DNA of 5,466 nt, taken from assembly GCA_021783175.1 (NCBI GenBank), contig JAJXUF010000196.1:1-5466 (forward strand), read 5' to 3'. This DNA comes from Pseudomonadota bacterium. GTDB lineage: Bacteria > Pseudomonadota > Gammaproteobacteria > Acidiferrobacterales > UBA6901. Position 1 is the first letter of the stretch. Each line of letters starts with the position of its first letter. Below are positions 1 to 5,466 of this stretch, piece by piece. Below the pieces are notes generated by a model. That model made no database searches and had not been told where the DNA came from. It saw only the letters and a list, made by a program, of their open reading frames with translations. The position numbers were made by a program, and so were the translations under genes.

Positions 1-81
1 GGTTGGGGTGAGGGAATGCAGTCGGCCACCGAAGGGGCACACGACGAAAGTTGTAATCTCTCAGGTACCAAGGACAGATGG
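1..81 (+). promoter_or_regulatory. Glycine riboswitch aptamer, 5' side cut by the window edge
   Basis: The conserved core of a glycine aptamer can be read directly: CACCGAAGGGGCA (27-39), then CTCTCAGG (58-65), then AAGGACAG (70-77). GAGGGA (10-15) pairs with TCTCTC (57-62), allowing one G-U pair. A small hairpin with stem ACGAC/GTTGT (41-45 with 50-54) and a GAAA tetraloop (46-49) occupies the variable arm. Such aptamers bind glycine in the nascent mRNA and usually switch on glycine cleavage genes, which fits gcvT directly downstream. I cannot find a 5' strand for the basal P1 helix opposite the bases after GGACAG. A first aptamer or a remnant of one may lie upstream, outside the window. The family is near certain; the single or tandem form is open. 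The promoter must also lie upstream. Confidence 0.9.
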
Positions 82-112
82 GGCGCAGCACGATTTCGTG
101 CTGCGCCTTTTT
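82..112 (+). terminator. Leader intrinsic terminator of the glycine riboswitch
   Basis: GGCGCAGCACG (82-92) and CGTGCTGCGCC (97-107) form a perfect 11-bp stem with an ATTT loop, followed at once by five T (108-112). This is a textbook Rho-independent terminator. It lies between the aptamer and gcvT and contains no gene end, so it is best read as the expression platform: transcription stops here or continues into gcvT depending on glycine. That it switches is inferred from position and family knowledge. Confidence 0.92.
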
Positions 113-123
113 AATTTCTGGAA

Positions 124-129
124 AGAGGA
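124..129 (+). promoter_or_regulatory. Ribosome binding site that fixes the gcvT start
   Basis: AGAGGA lies just before the ATG at 132, with a short 2-nt spacer. It supports 132 as the start. The in-frame ATG at 78 lies at the aptamer/terminator junction, and initiation there would put the terminator hairpin inside the coding region. Confidence 0.65.
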
Positions 130-131
130 TT

Positions 132-1217
132 ATGACGACCCTTAAACAAACGCCTCTAAACGCGACTCACCGCGCCATGGGTGCCAAGATGGTGGACTTC
201 GGCGGCTGGGACATGCCGGTGAACTACGGTTCGCAGATCGATGAACACCACCAGGTGCGCAACGACTGCGGCATGTTCGACGTCTCGCATATGCGCGTGG
301 TCGACATGAAAGGTGCCGGCGTGCGCAAGTTCCTGCGGTACCTGCTCGCCAACAACGTGGATAAATTGACCATGCCGGGCAAGGCGCTGTATTCGGCGAT
401 GTTGCGCCCGGATGGCCATGTGATCGACGATCTGATCGTTTACTTCATGACGGAGGAATGGTTCCGCATCGTGGTCAACGCCGGTACAGCCGATAAGGAC
501 ATCGCCTGGATGAAGGCACAGGCTGCCGCTCATGCACCCGAGCTGGAGATCGCCGACCATCCCGAACTGGCGATGATCGCCGTGCAAGGACCGCATGCAC
601 GCGAAAAAGTCTGGGAGGCGCTGCCCGGCAGCCGGGAATTGAGCGCAGGCCTGGTTCCTTTCAGCGCAGTGGAAATGGGCACCATGTTCATCGCCCGCAC
701 CGGTTACACCGGCGAAGACGGTTTCGAGATCATGCTTCCGGCCAAGGCAGCGCCCTTCTTCTGGAATACGCTTGCGGAAAAAGGCGTCAAGCCCATCGGC
801 CTGGGCGCGCGTGACACGCTGCGCCTGGAAGCCGGCATGAACCTTTACGGTCAGGATATGGACGAAACGGTCGGCCCGCTGGAATCCGGCCTCGGCTGGA
901 CCGTGGACCTGAAGAGCTTGCGCGACTTCATCGGCAAGGCTGCGTTGCTGGCAAATCCTCCCGGCGAGAAACTGGTCGGCCTGGTGCTGCTGGATCGCGG
1001 CGTGCTGCGCGGCCATCAACACGTCAAGACCGCGCACGGCGACGGCGAGATCACCAGCGGCAGCTTTTCGCCCACGCTGGAGAAATCCATTGCGCTGGCG
1101 CGCGTGCCGAATGGCGTGCAGGTCGGCGATACCGTACAAGTCGAGATACGCGACAAGTTGTTGAACGCAAAAGTAGTGAAGTACCCATTTGCCCGCAACG
1201 GCAAAGGCTTGATTTAA
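132..1217 (+). CDS. gcvT: Glycine cleavage system T protein (aminomethyltransferase)
   Basis: This 361-residue protein matches the usual size of bacterial GcvT. In the cytoplasm it takes the aminomethyl group from lipoylated GcvH, transfers the one-carbon unit to tetrahydrofolate to give 5,10-methylene-THF, and releases ammonia. Family signatures run in order: [19 protein letters not shown] (17-35), MFDVSHM (48-54), GKALYSAML with VIDDLIVY (83-104), IAVQGP (149-154), [12 protein letters not shown] (189-200) and [19 protein letters not shown] (223-241). The VIDD aspartates (99-100) correspond to the region of the catalytic Asp of human T protein (Asp101). [10 protein letters not shown] (307-316) belongs to the C-terminal barrel domain. 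The ATG at 132 is chosen because the protein then begins where E. coli GcvT does and an AGAGGA precedes it. It is first in the gcvTHP cluster, with gcvH 92 nt downstream. No frameshift or missing motif was seen. Confidence 0.98.
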   Translation: MTTLKQTPLNATHRAMGAKMVDFGGWDMPVNYGSQIDEHHQVRNDCGMFDVSHMRVVDMKGAGVRKFLRYLLANNVDKLTMPGKALYSAMLRPDGHVIDDLIVYFMTEEWFRIVVNAGTADKDIAWMKAQAAAHAPELEIADHPELAMIAVQGPHAREKVWEALPGSRELSAGLVPFSAVEMGTMFIARTGYTGEDGFEIMLPAKAAPFFWNTLAEKGVKPIGLGARDTLRLEAGMNLYGQDMDETVGPLESGLGWTVDLKSLRDFIGKAALLANPPGEKLVGLVLLDRGVLRGHQHVKTAHGDGEITSGSFSPTLEKSIALARVPNGVQVGDTVQVEIRDKLLNAKVVKYPFARNGKGLI

Positions 1218-1221
1218 ACAT

Positions 1222-1287
1222 GTAGGGTGGGCACGTATTTGTGCCCACCATTTTGCCGCGTGGGCACACAAAACGTGCCCGCCCTAC
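1222..1287. repeat. 66-bp palindromic repeat between gcvT and gcvH (REP/MITE-like)
   Basis: The outer arms GTAGGGTGGGCACGT (1222-1236) and ACGTGCCCGCCCTAC (1273-1287) are 15-nt inverted repeats with one difference (a G-U pair in RNA). The inner arms GTGCCCAC (1241-1248) and GTGGGCAC (1260-1267) are also inverted. The element can therefore fold as one long hairpin or as two adjacent ones; GGTGGGCAC/GTGCCCACC is a perfect 9-bp stem in the first half. It begins 4 nt after the gcvT stop and ends 10 nt before the gcvH ribosome binding site. The two-hairpin layout is typical of dispersed repetitive extragenic palindromes. It encodes nothing visible and is not followed by a T run, so I do not call it a terminator. 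Its copy number in the genome cannot be seen here. Confidence 0.8.
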
Positions 1288-1309
1288 GAGATTCTAAAAG
1301 GAGATTTGA

Positions 1310-1699
1310 ATGAGCAACCCATCCAACCTGAAATACACCGCCTCCCACGAGTGGGTCAAAACCGAGGCTGACGGCAGCATCACCGTCGGCATCACCGAAC
1401 ACGCGCAGGAGCTGCTGGGCGACATGGTGTTCGTCGAAGCACCCGCCGCCGGCCGCAAGCTGAAAGCCAAGGAAGAATGCGCCGTAGTTGAATCGGTGAA
1501 GGCCGCCGCCGACGTATATGCTCCCGTGTCCGGCACCGTGACCGCGGTAAACAGCGAACTGGATTCCGCACCCGAAGCCATCAACGGCGACGCCTATACC
1601 GCCTGGATCTTCAAGATGAAGCCGGACAATGCGGCCGATGTCGCGGCTCTATTGGACGCTGCCGCCTACCAGGCAGTCGTTGACAGCGAAGCGCACTAA
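1310..1699 (+). CDS. gcvH: Glycine cleavage system H protein (lipoyl carrier)
   Basis: At 129 residues this is the standard length for GcvH. It is the lipoylated shuttle that accepts the aminomethyl group from GcvP, presents it to GcvT, and is reoxidised by dihydrolipoamide dehydrogenase (gene not in the window). The biotinyl/lipoyl fold covers roughly residues 20-105. The lipoate attachment site is Lys64 in [15 protein letters not shown] (61-75). The conserved stretch [18 protein letters not shown] (26-43) and the C-terminal WIFKMK (99-104) are present. The start at 1310 is supported by a strong AAGGAG (1298-1303) with a 6-nt spacer. The gaps on both sides (92 nt to gcvT, 110 nt to gcvP) are filled by palindromic repeats, but gene order and strand still indicate one gcvTHP operon. 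All expected key residues are present. Confidence 0.98.
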   Translation: MSNPSNLKYTASHEWVKTEADGSITVGITEHAQELLGDMVFVEAPAAGRKLKAKEECAVVESVKAAADVYAPVSGTVTAVNSELDSAPEAINGDAYTAWIFKMKPDNAADVAALLDAAAYQAVVDSEAH

Positions 1700-1708
1700 A
1701 CCCAAACA

Positions 1709-1775
1709 TAGCCACAGAGTCCACAGAGATGTCCGTGCAAGCTTTTCTCTGTGTGCTCTGTGGACTCTGTGGCTA
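1709..1775. repeat. 67-bp palindromic repeat between gcvH and gcvP, with 9-bp internal units
   Basis: TAGCCACAGAGTCCACAGAG (1709-1728) is the exact reverse complement of 1756-1775, giving a perfect 20-bp stem around a 27-nt loop. A competing inner hairpin, CACAGAGA/TCTCTGTG (1722-1729 with 1746-1753), is also possible. The right side is three tandem 9-mers beginning CTCTGTG (1747-1755, 1756-1764, 1765-1773); the left side mirrors two of them. Similar CACAGAG-type palindromes are, from memory, widespread dispersed repeats in environmental bacterial genomes. The stem is followed by AATTG and five T (1780-1784), so on the + strand it could act as a partial transcription terminator ahead of gcvP. 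Nothing in it looks coding. Confidence 0.85.
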
Positions 1776-1809
1776 ATTGTTTTTGATCTCCATCATTTCC
1801 GAGCCGAAC

Positions 1810-4665
1810 ATGAACAACACCGAACAATTCGTTAATCGCCACAACGGCCCCAGCGCGCAAGACGTCCAGGCCATGCTGCAGAAAATCGATGCGCCCTCGC
1901 TCGACGCGCTGATCGACCAGACCGTGCCTGCCGCGATCCGGCTGAAAAAACCGCTGAACCTGCCGGACGGCATGAGCGAACACGCTTTCCTGCAGCACTT
2001 GCGCGGCATCGCGGCGAAGAACAAGTTGTACAAGAGTTACATCGGCCTGGGTTATTACGACACCGTCGTGCCGCCTGTGGTCCAGCGCAACGTGCTGGAG
2101 AACCCCGGCTGGTACACCGCCTACACGCCTTACCAGGCCGAGATCGCGCAGGGTCGCCTGGAGGCGCTGCTGAACTTCCAGACCATGATCGTCGACGTCA
2201 CCGGCATGGAGATCGCCAATGCTTCTTTGCTGGACGAGGCCACTGCCGCCGCCGAAGCGATGACCATGCTGCACGGGCTGCGCCCGCGCGAAGCCGCCGA
2301 GCAGGGCAAGAACAGTTTCTTCGTGTCGAACGAGTGTTATCCGCAGACCATTGAGCTATTGAAGACGCGCGCCAGGCCGCTCGGTATCGAGCTGGTGATC
2401 GGCGATTTCAGGACCGTGACGCTGAACGACAAGCTGTACGGCGCCTTGCTGCAATACCCGACCGCCGACGGCACCGTGCATGACTACGCCGATTTCGTGA
2501 AGCGCGCCAAGGAGCACGGCATGACCATCGCCGTGGCTGCCGATATCCTCAGCCTGGTGCTGCTCACGCCGCCGGGTGAATGGGGCGCCGACGTGGTGCT
2601 GGGTTCGACACAGCGCTTCGGGGTGCCGATGGGTTACGGCGGCCCGCACGCTGCCTACTTTGCCTGCCGGGATGCGCACAAGCGCTCGATGCCGGGCCGC
2701 ATCATCGGCGTATCGGTCGATGCCGACGGCAACCCCGCCCTGCGCATGGCGCTGCAGACGCGCGAACAACACATCCGCCGCGAGAAGGCCACTTCCAACA
2801 TCTGCACCGCGCAGGCATTGCTGGCGATCATGGCCAGCATGTACGCGGTGTATCACGGTGCCGACGGCCTGCGCGCCATCGCTGCGCAAGTGCACCGCTC
2901 CGCGGCGGCATTGGCCAGTGAATTGAAGAAGCTGGGCTACACCCTGGCAGACGGCACGTTCTTCGACACGCTGAAACTGATGCACACCGACAACGTGAAG
3001 GTGCATGCGCTGGCCGATGCGGCACAGATCAATTTCCGTTATACGGGCGATGGGTTGAGCATCGCGCTCGACCAGACCACCTCGGTCGACGACCTCAATG
3101 CCATCCTCGCCGTGTTCGCACAAGCGGCTGGCAAGGCTGCACCTGTACTCACCGCAGCGCAGGTAGCTGTACAAACATTGCTCGTGAAGCCCCGCCAATC
3201 GGCCATCCTGAGCCATCCGGTATTCAACAGCTACCGCTCCGAAACCGAGATGATGCGTTACATCAAGCGGCTGGAGAACAAGGATTTGTCGCTGACGCAC
3301 TCGATGATCTCGCTCGGTTCCTGCACCATGAAGCTCAATGCTGCTTCCGAGATGCTGGCGCTGACCTGGCCCGCGTTCGCCAACCTGCACCCCTTTGTGC
3401 CGCTGGAACAGGCCGAAGGCTATCAGGAAGTGATTGCCGGCCTGGATGTGGCATTGTCCGAGATCACCGGCTTCGCACAGATGAGCTTCCAGCCCAACAG
3501 CGGCGCGTCCGGGGAATACGCCGGTTTGCTGGTGATCCAGGCTTACCATCGTTCGCGCGGAGAAGACCAGCGCAACGTGGTGCTGATCCCCTCTTCCGCG
3601 CACGGCACCAATCCGGCCAGTGCGGCGATGTGCGGACTGCACATCGTGGTGGTGAAATGCGACAGCAAGGGCAATATCGATGTGGACGACCTGCGCACGA
3701 AGGCAGAAGAACACAAGGCCGAACTGTCCTGCCTGATGGTCACCTACCCCAGCACGCACGGCGTGTATGAAGAGTCCATCAAGGACATCACCGCGATCAT
3801 CCACGCCAACGGCGGCCAGGTATACATGGACGGCGCGAACATGAACGCGCAGGTCGGCCTGACCAGCCCCGGCAACATCGGCGCGGACGTGTGCCACCTG
3901 AATCTGCACAAGACCTTCGCGATCCCGCACGGCGGCGGCGGACCGGGCGCGGGCCCCATCGGCGTGGCGGAACACCTCACGCCGTTCCTGCCATCGCATC
4001 CGATGGTCAAGGTGGGCGGCGCGCAAGCCATTCACGCCGTGTCGGCGGCACCTTACGGCAGCGCGCTGATCCTGTTGATCTCCTATGGCTACATCAAGAT
4101 GATGGGCGGTCCCGGCCTCACCGAGGCCACACGCATGGCGATCCTCAACGCCAACTACATCAAGGAATCGCTGAAAGACCACTACGCCACGCTGTACAGC
4201 GGTGCAAACGGCCGCTGCGCGCACGAGATGATCCTCGACTGCCGTGACCTCAAGCGCGAAGGCATTGAAGTGACGGACATCGCGAAGCGGCTGATGGATT
4301 TCGGCTTCCACGCGCCGACCACGTCCTTCCCGGTGGTGGACACGCTGATGGTCGAACCGACCGAGAGCGAATCGAAAGCCGAACTGGACCGTTTCTGCGC
4401 CGCAATGATCGCCATTCGCGGCGAGATCGATGAGGTACTTTCCGGCAAGGCGGACAAAAAAGACAATGTGCTCAAGCATGCGCCGCATACCGCGAAAGCG
4501 GTGGTCGCGAATGAGTGGAAGCGTCCCTATTCGCGCGAACAGGCTGCATTCCCCCTGCCCTGGGTGCGGGATAACAAATTTTGGCCGAGCGTGGCGCGGG
4601 TGGATAATGTGTACGGCGACAAGAATCTGGTTTGCGCTTGCCCGCCGATATCCAGCTACATCTGA
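1810..4665 (+). CDS. gcvP: Glycine dehydrogenase (decarboxylating), P protein, single chain
   Basis: This 951-residue protein is the full-length, unsplit P protein (E. coli form about 957). It is the PLP enzyme that decarboxylates glycine and passes the aminomethyl group to lipoyl-GcvH. The N-terminal half carries GLGYYDT (79-85), [15 protein letters not shown] (97-111), SLLDEAT (139-145) and [16 protein letters not shown] (265-280). The catalytic C-terminal half carries [14 protein letters not shown] (497-510), AHGTNPA (597-603), YMDGAN (672-677; Asp674 is the likely partner of the PLP ring nitrogen) and HLNLHKTF with Lys701 as the PLP Schiff-base lysine, followed by the glycine-rich [12 protein letters not shown] (707-718). 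The C-terminus keeps the family's [15 protein letters not shown]. The ATG at 1810 gives the normal N-terminus FVNRHNGPS near residue 7. No clear Shine-Dalgarno precedes it, which is unlike the other three genes. The reading frame is unbroken. Confidence 0.98.
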   Translation: MNNTEQFVNRHNGPSAQDVQAMLQKIDAPSLDALIDQTVPAAIRLKKPLNLPDGMSEHAFLQHLRGIAAKNKLYKSYIGLGYYDTVVPPVVQRNVLENPGWYTAYTPYQAEIAQGRLEALLNFQTMIVDVTGMEIANASLLDEATAAAEAMTMLHGLRPREAAEQGKNSFFVSNECYPQTIELLKTRARPLGIELVIGDFRTVTLNDKLYGALLQYPTADGTVHDYADFVKRAKEHGMTIAVAADILSLVLLTPPGEWGADVVLGSTQRFGVPMGYGGPHAAYFACRDAHKRSMPGRIIGVSVDADGNPALRMALQTREQHIRREKATSNICTAQALLAIMASMYAVYHGADGLRAIAAQVHRSAAALASELKKLGYTLADGTFFDTLKLMHTDNVKVHALADAAQINFRYTGDGLSIALDQTTSVDDLNAILAVFAQAAGKAAPVLTAAQVAVQTLLVKPRQSAILSHPVFNSYRSETEMMRYIKRLENKDLSLTHSMISLGSCTMKLNAASEMLALTWPAFANLHPFVPLEQAEGYQEVIAGLDVALSEITGFAQMSFQPNSGASGEYAGLLVIQAYHRSRGEDQRNVVLIPSSAHGTNPASAAMCGLHIVVVKCDSKGNIDVDDLRTKAEEHKAELSCLMVTYPSTHGVYEESIKDITAIIHANGGQVYMDGANMNAQVGLTSPGNIGADVCHLNLHKTFAIPHGGGGPGAGPIGVAEHLTPFLPSHPMVKVGGAQAIHAVSAAPYGSALILLISYGYIKMMGGPGLTEATRMAILNANYIKESLKDHYATLYSGANGRCAHEMILDCRDLKREGIEVTDIAKRLMDFGFHAPTTSFPVVDTLMVEPTESESKAELDRFCAAMIAIRGEIDEVLSGKADKKDNVLKHAPHTAKAVVANEWKRPYSREQAAFPLPWVRDNKFWPSVARVDNVYGDKNLVCACPPISSYI

Positions 4666-4671
4666 TTGCCC

Positions 4672-4847
4672 CCGTCATTCCGGCGCTGCGGGTGTTGTTG
4701 GGGCTTTAGCCCCGTACAACCACGGCGTACCCCTTGCGGGTGAAGGCCGGAATCCAGCGGGTTTATTCAATATGCTTTTTGATTTTGTCCTCGCTGCGCG
4801 ATGACCTGTTTTATCAAACTGGATTCCGGCCTTCGCCGGAATGACGG
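4672..4847. repeat. 176-bp palindromic repeat mosaic between gcvP and tpx
   Basis: The outer ends CCGTCATTCCGGCG (4672-4685) and CGCCGGAATGACGG (4834-4847) are a perfect 14-bp inverted repeat. The inner arms GAAGGCCGGAATCCAG (4742-4757) and CTGGATTCCGGCCTTC (4819-4834) are a perfect 16-bp inverted repeat. The right half folds as a compact hairpin (ATTCCGGC, loop CTTC, GCCGGAAT, 4823-4842). The matching left half is interrupted by extra sequence that holds its own hairpin (GGGGC, TTTA, GCCCC, 4700-4713). The middle (4758-4818) is AT-rich and then has a CTCGCTGCGCGATGAC stretch. The element begins 6 nt after the gcvP stop and ends 7 nt before the tpx ribosome binding site. It resembles the GTCATTCCGGC class of dispersed bacterial repeats (from memory). 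I found no T-tailed terminator and no convincing promoter in it. Confidence 0.85.
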
Positions 4848-4854
4848 AAACTCT

Positions 4855-4859
4855 AGGAG
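4855..4859 (+). promoter_or_regulatory. Ribosome binding site that fixes the tpx start
   Basis: AGGAG sits 7 nt before the ATG at 4867. It decides against the in-frame ATG at 4801, which would add 22 residues translated from the intergenic repeat. Confidence 0.85.
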
Positions 4860-4866
4860 AAACATC

Positions 4867-5412
4867 ATGGCCAAAGAAAAAAATGAAAAGCCCGCCACCA
4901 CCCTTGGCGGTGCGCCCGTCACCCTGTTCGGCACCTTCCCGGTCGTCGGGCAGACGGCGCCCGACTTCACCCTCGTCGATAAGGATCTGAAGGATGTCTC
5001 GCTGCAAGACTTCGCGGGCAAGCGCAAGGTGCTCAACATCGTGCCCAGCCTGGATACTGCGGTATGCGCCACTTCCACGCGCAAGTTCAATGAAGCCGCG
5101 GGCAAGCTGAACAACGCCGTGGTGCTGGTGATCTCCGCCGACCTGCCGTTCGCCATGAGCCGTTTCTGCGTCGCGGAAGGTCTGCAGAACGTCGTCACGC
5201 TGTCGCTGATGCGCGGCCGCGATTTCATGCGCAACTACGGCGTGAAAATCGCCGATACGGCTTTGTCAGGCGTGACTGCGCGTGCCGTGCTGGTGCTGGA
5301 CGACAAGGACCATATCATCCACGCCGAACTGGTGGACGACATCACCCACGAACCGAATTACGACGCGGCGCTGGCTGCGCTGGACAAGAGCGATCCGGTT
5401 GTGGCCCCCTGA
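4867..5412 (+). CDS. tpx: Thiol peroxidase (Tpx, atypical 2-Cys peroxiredoxin)
   Basis: This 181-residue protein is a thioredoxin-dependent peroxidase that reduces hydrogen peroxide and alkyl hydroperoxides. The peroxiredoxin fold spans about residues 20-172. The peroxidatic cysteine is Cys67 in PSLDTAVC (60-67), with Pro60 and Thr64 in their usual places. The resolving cysteine is Cys101 in [12 protein letters not shown] (90-101). Arg139 in TARA matches the active-site arginine. These are the only two cysteines; the non-essential third Cys of E. coli Tpx (Cys82) is Val88 here. Compared with E. coli (168 aa) it has about six extra N-terminal residues, rich in Lys and Glu, and a seven-residue tail. 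No signal peptide is seen, so I expect it to be cytoplasmic. It is co-oriented with gcvP but 201 nt downstream across a repeat, so it may have its own promoter. No functional link to glycine cleavage is evident. Confidence 0.97.
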   Translation: MAKEKNEKPATTLGGAPVTLFGTFPVVGQTAPDFTLVDKDLKDVSLQDFAGKRKVLNIVPSLDTAVCATSTRKFNEAAGKLNNAVVLVISADLPFAMSRFCVAEGLQNVVTLSLMRGRDFMRNYGVKIADTALSGVTARAVLVLDDKDHIIHAELVDDITHEPNYDAALAALDKSDPVVAP

Positions 5413-5433
5413 CTTTTCCACCATCCGGCAAAA

Positions 5434-5464
5434 CGCCATGGAACGATCCATGGCGCTTGTCTTT
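5434..5464 (+). terminator. Probable intrinsic terminator downstream of tpx
   Basis: CGCCATGG (5434-5441) and CCATGGCG (5448-5455) form a perfect 8-bp stem with a 6-nt loop. It starts 22 nt after the tpx stop and is followed by the broken T tract CTTGTCTTT. The interrupted tract makes it weaker than the leader terminator. It would mark the 3' end of the tpx transcript, whether monocistronic or from the gcv operon. Confidence 0.65.
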
Positions 5465-5466
5465 CA

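Noticed and set aside
78..131. Upstream in-frame start for gcvT at 78
   Set aside because: It would translate the riboswitch terminator hairpin, adds 18 residues not found in the family, and the AGAGGA before 132 supports the later start.
156..1271. 371-codon open frame on the - strand opposite gcvT
   Set aside because: Same type of shadow: low-complexity His/Ala/Gln-rich translation, no motif, full overlap with an intact conserved gene, and its 5' end lies in the intergenic repeat.
1709..1775. Possible CRISPR-like or other spaced repeat array
   Set aside because: Units are only 9 bp, contiguous and partly inverted, with no spacers and no cas genes; it is a palindromic repeat.
1777..1809. 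Upstream in-frame TTG start for gcvP at 1777
   Set aside because: It sits at the edge of the palindromic repeat, adds a non-family N-terminus, and has no ribosome binding site; the ATG at 1810 gives the usual GcvP start.
2356..4488. 710-codon open frame on the - strand opposite gcvP
   Set aside because: It lies wholly within the confirmed gcvP coding region. The translation is rich in His, Arg, Val and Gln with no recognisable domain, as expected of an antisense shadow of a GC-rich gene with strong codon bias.
4758..4830. Possible tpx promoter in the AT-rich middle of the repeat
   Set aside because: TTGATT (4779-4784) and AATATGCT-like segments are present, but no -35/-10 pair with 16-18 bp spacing matches well enough to call.
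4801..4866. Upstream in-frame ATG start for tpx at 4801
   Set aside because: The added residues (including [10 protein letters not shown]) are a translation of the intergenic repeat; AGGAG before 4867 marks the true start.
1..5466. A novel multi-gene system
   Set aside because: All four genes are intact members of well-known families (gcvT, gcvH, gcvP, tpx) in an ordinary arrangement; nothing unassigned and coding remains.

Overview
This window looks like a housekeeping segment of a proteobacterial chromosome, most likely from a beta-proteobacterium. Clues are the GC-rich third codon positions, proteins that align along their whole length with my memory of the E. coli homologues, a glycine riboswitch ahead of gcvT, and the style of the intergenic palindromes. 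The repeats loosely recall Nitrosomonadales/Gallionellaceae genomes, but that is an impression from memory, not a search result.

Layout, all on the + strand: the 3' part of a glycine riboswitch (from the window edge to about 81); a perfect intrinsic terminator in the leader (82-112); gcvT (132-1217); a palindromic repeat (1222-1287); gcvH (1310-1699); a second, unrelated palindromic repeat (1709-1775); gcvP as a single full-length chain (1810-4665); a third, larger palindromic repeat mosaic (4672-4847); tpx (4867-5412); and a hairpin that is probably the tpx terminator (5434-5464). No stretch longer than 300 bases lacks a gene, and all four genes look intact.

GcvT, GcvH and GcvP are the T, H and P proteins of the glycine cleavage system. 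GcvP decarboxylates glycine and loads the aminomethyl group onto the lipoyl arm of GcvH. GcvT passes the one-carbon unit to tetrahydrofolate and releases ammonia. The L protein (dihydrolipoamide dehydrogenase) that reoxidises GcvH is not in the window. The riboswitch plus terminator is expected to match transcription of the operon to glycine level. Tpx is a thiol peroxidase. It is co-oriented but separated by 201 bp filled with repeat sequence, so shared transcription is uncertain.

I found no undescribed multi-gene system. The unexplained structure is intergenic: each of the three gaps holds a different palindromic repeat, the third appears to carry a nested insertion, and the leader contains a possible competing pairing between aptamer core and terminator.
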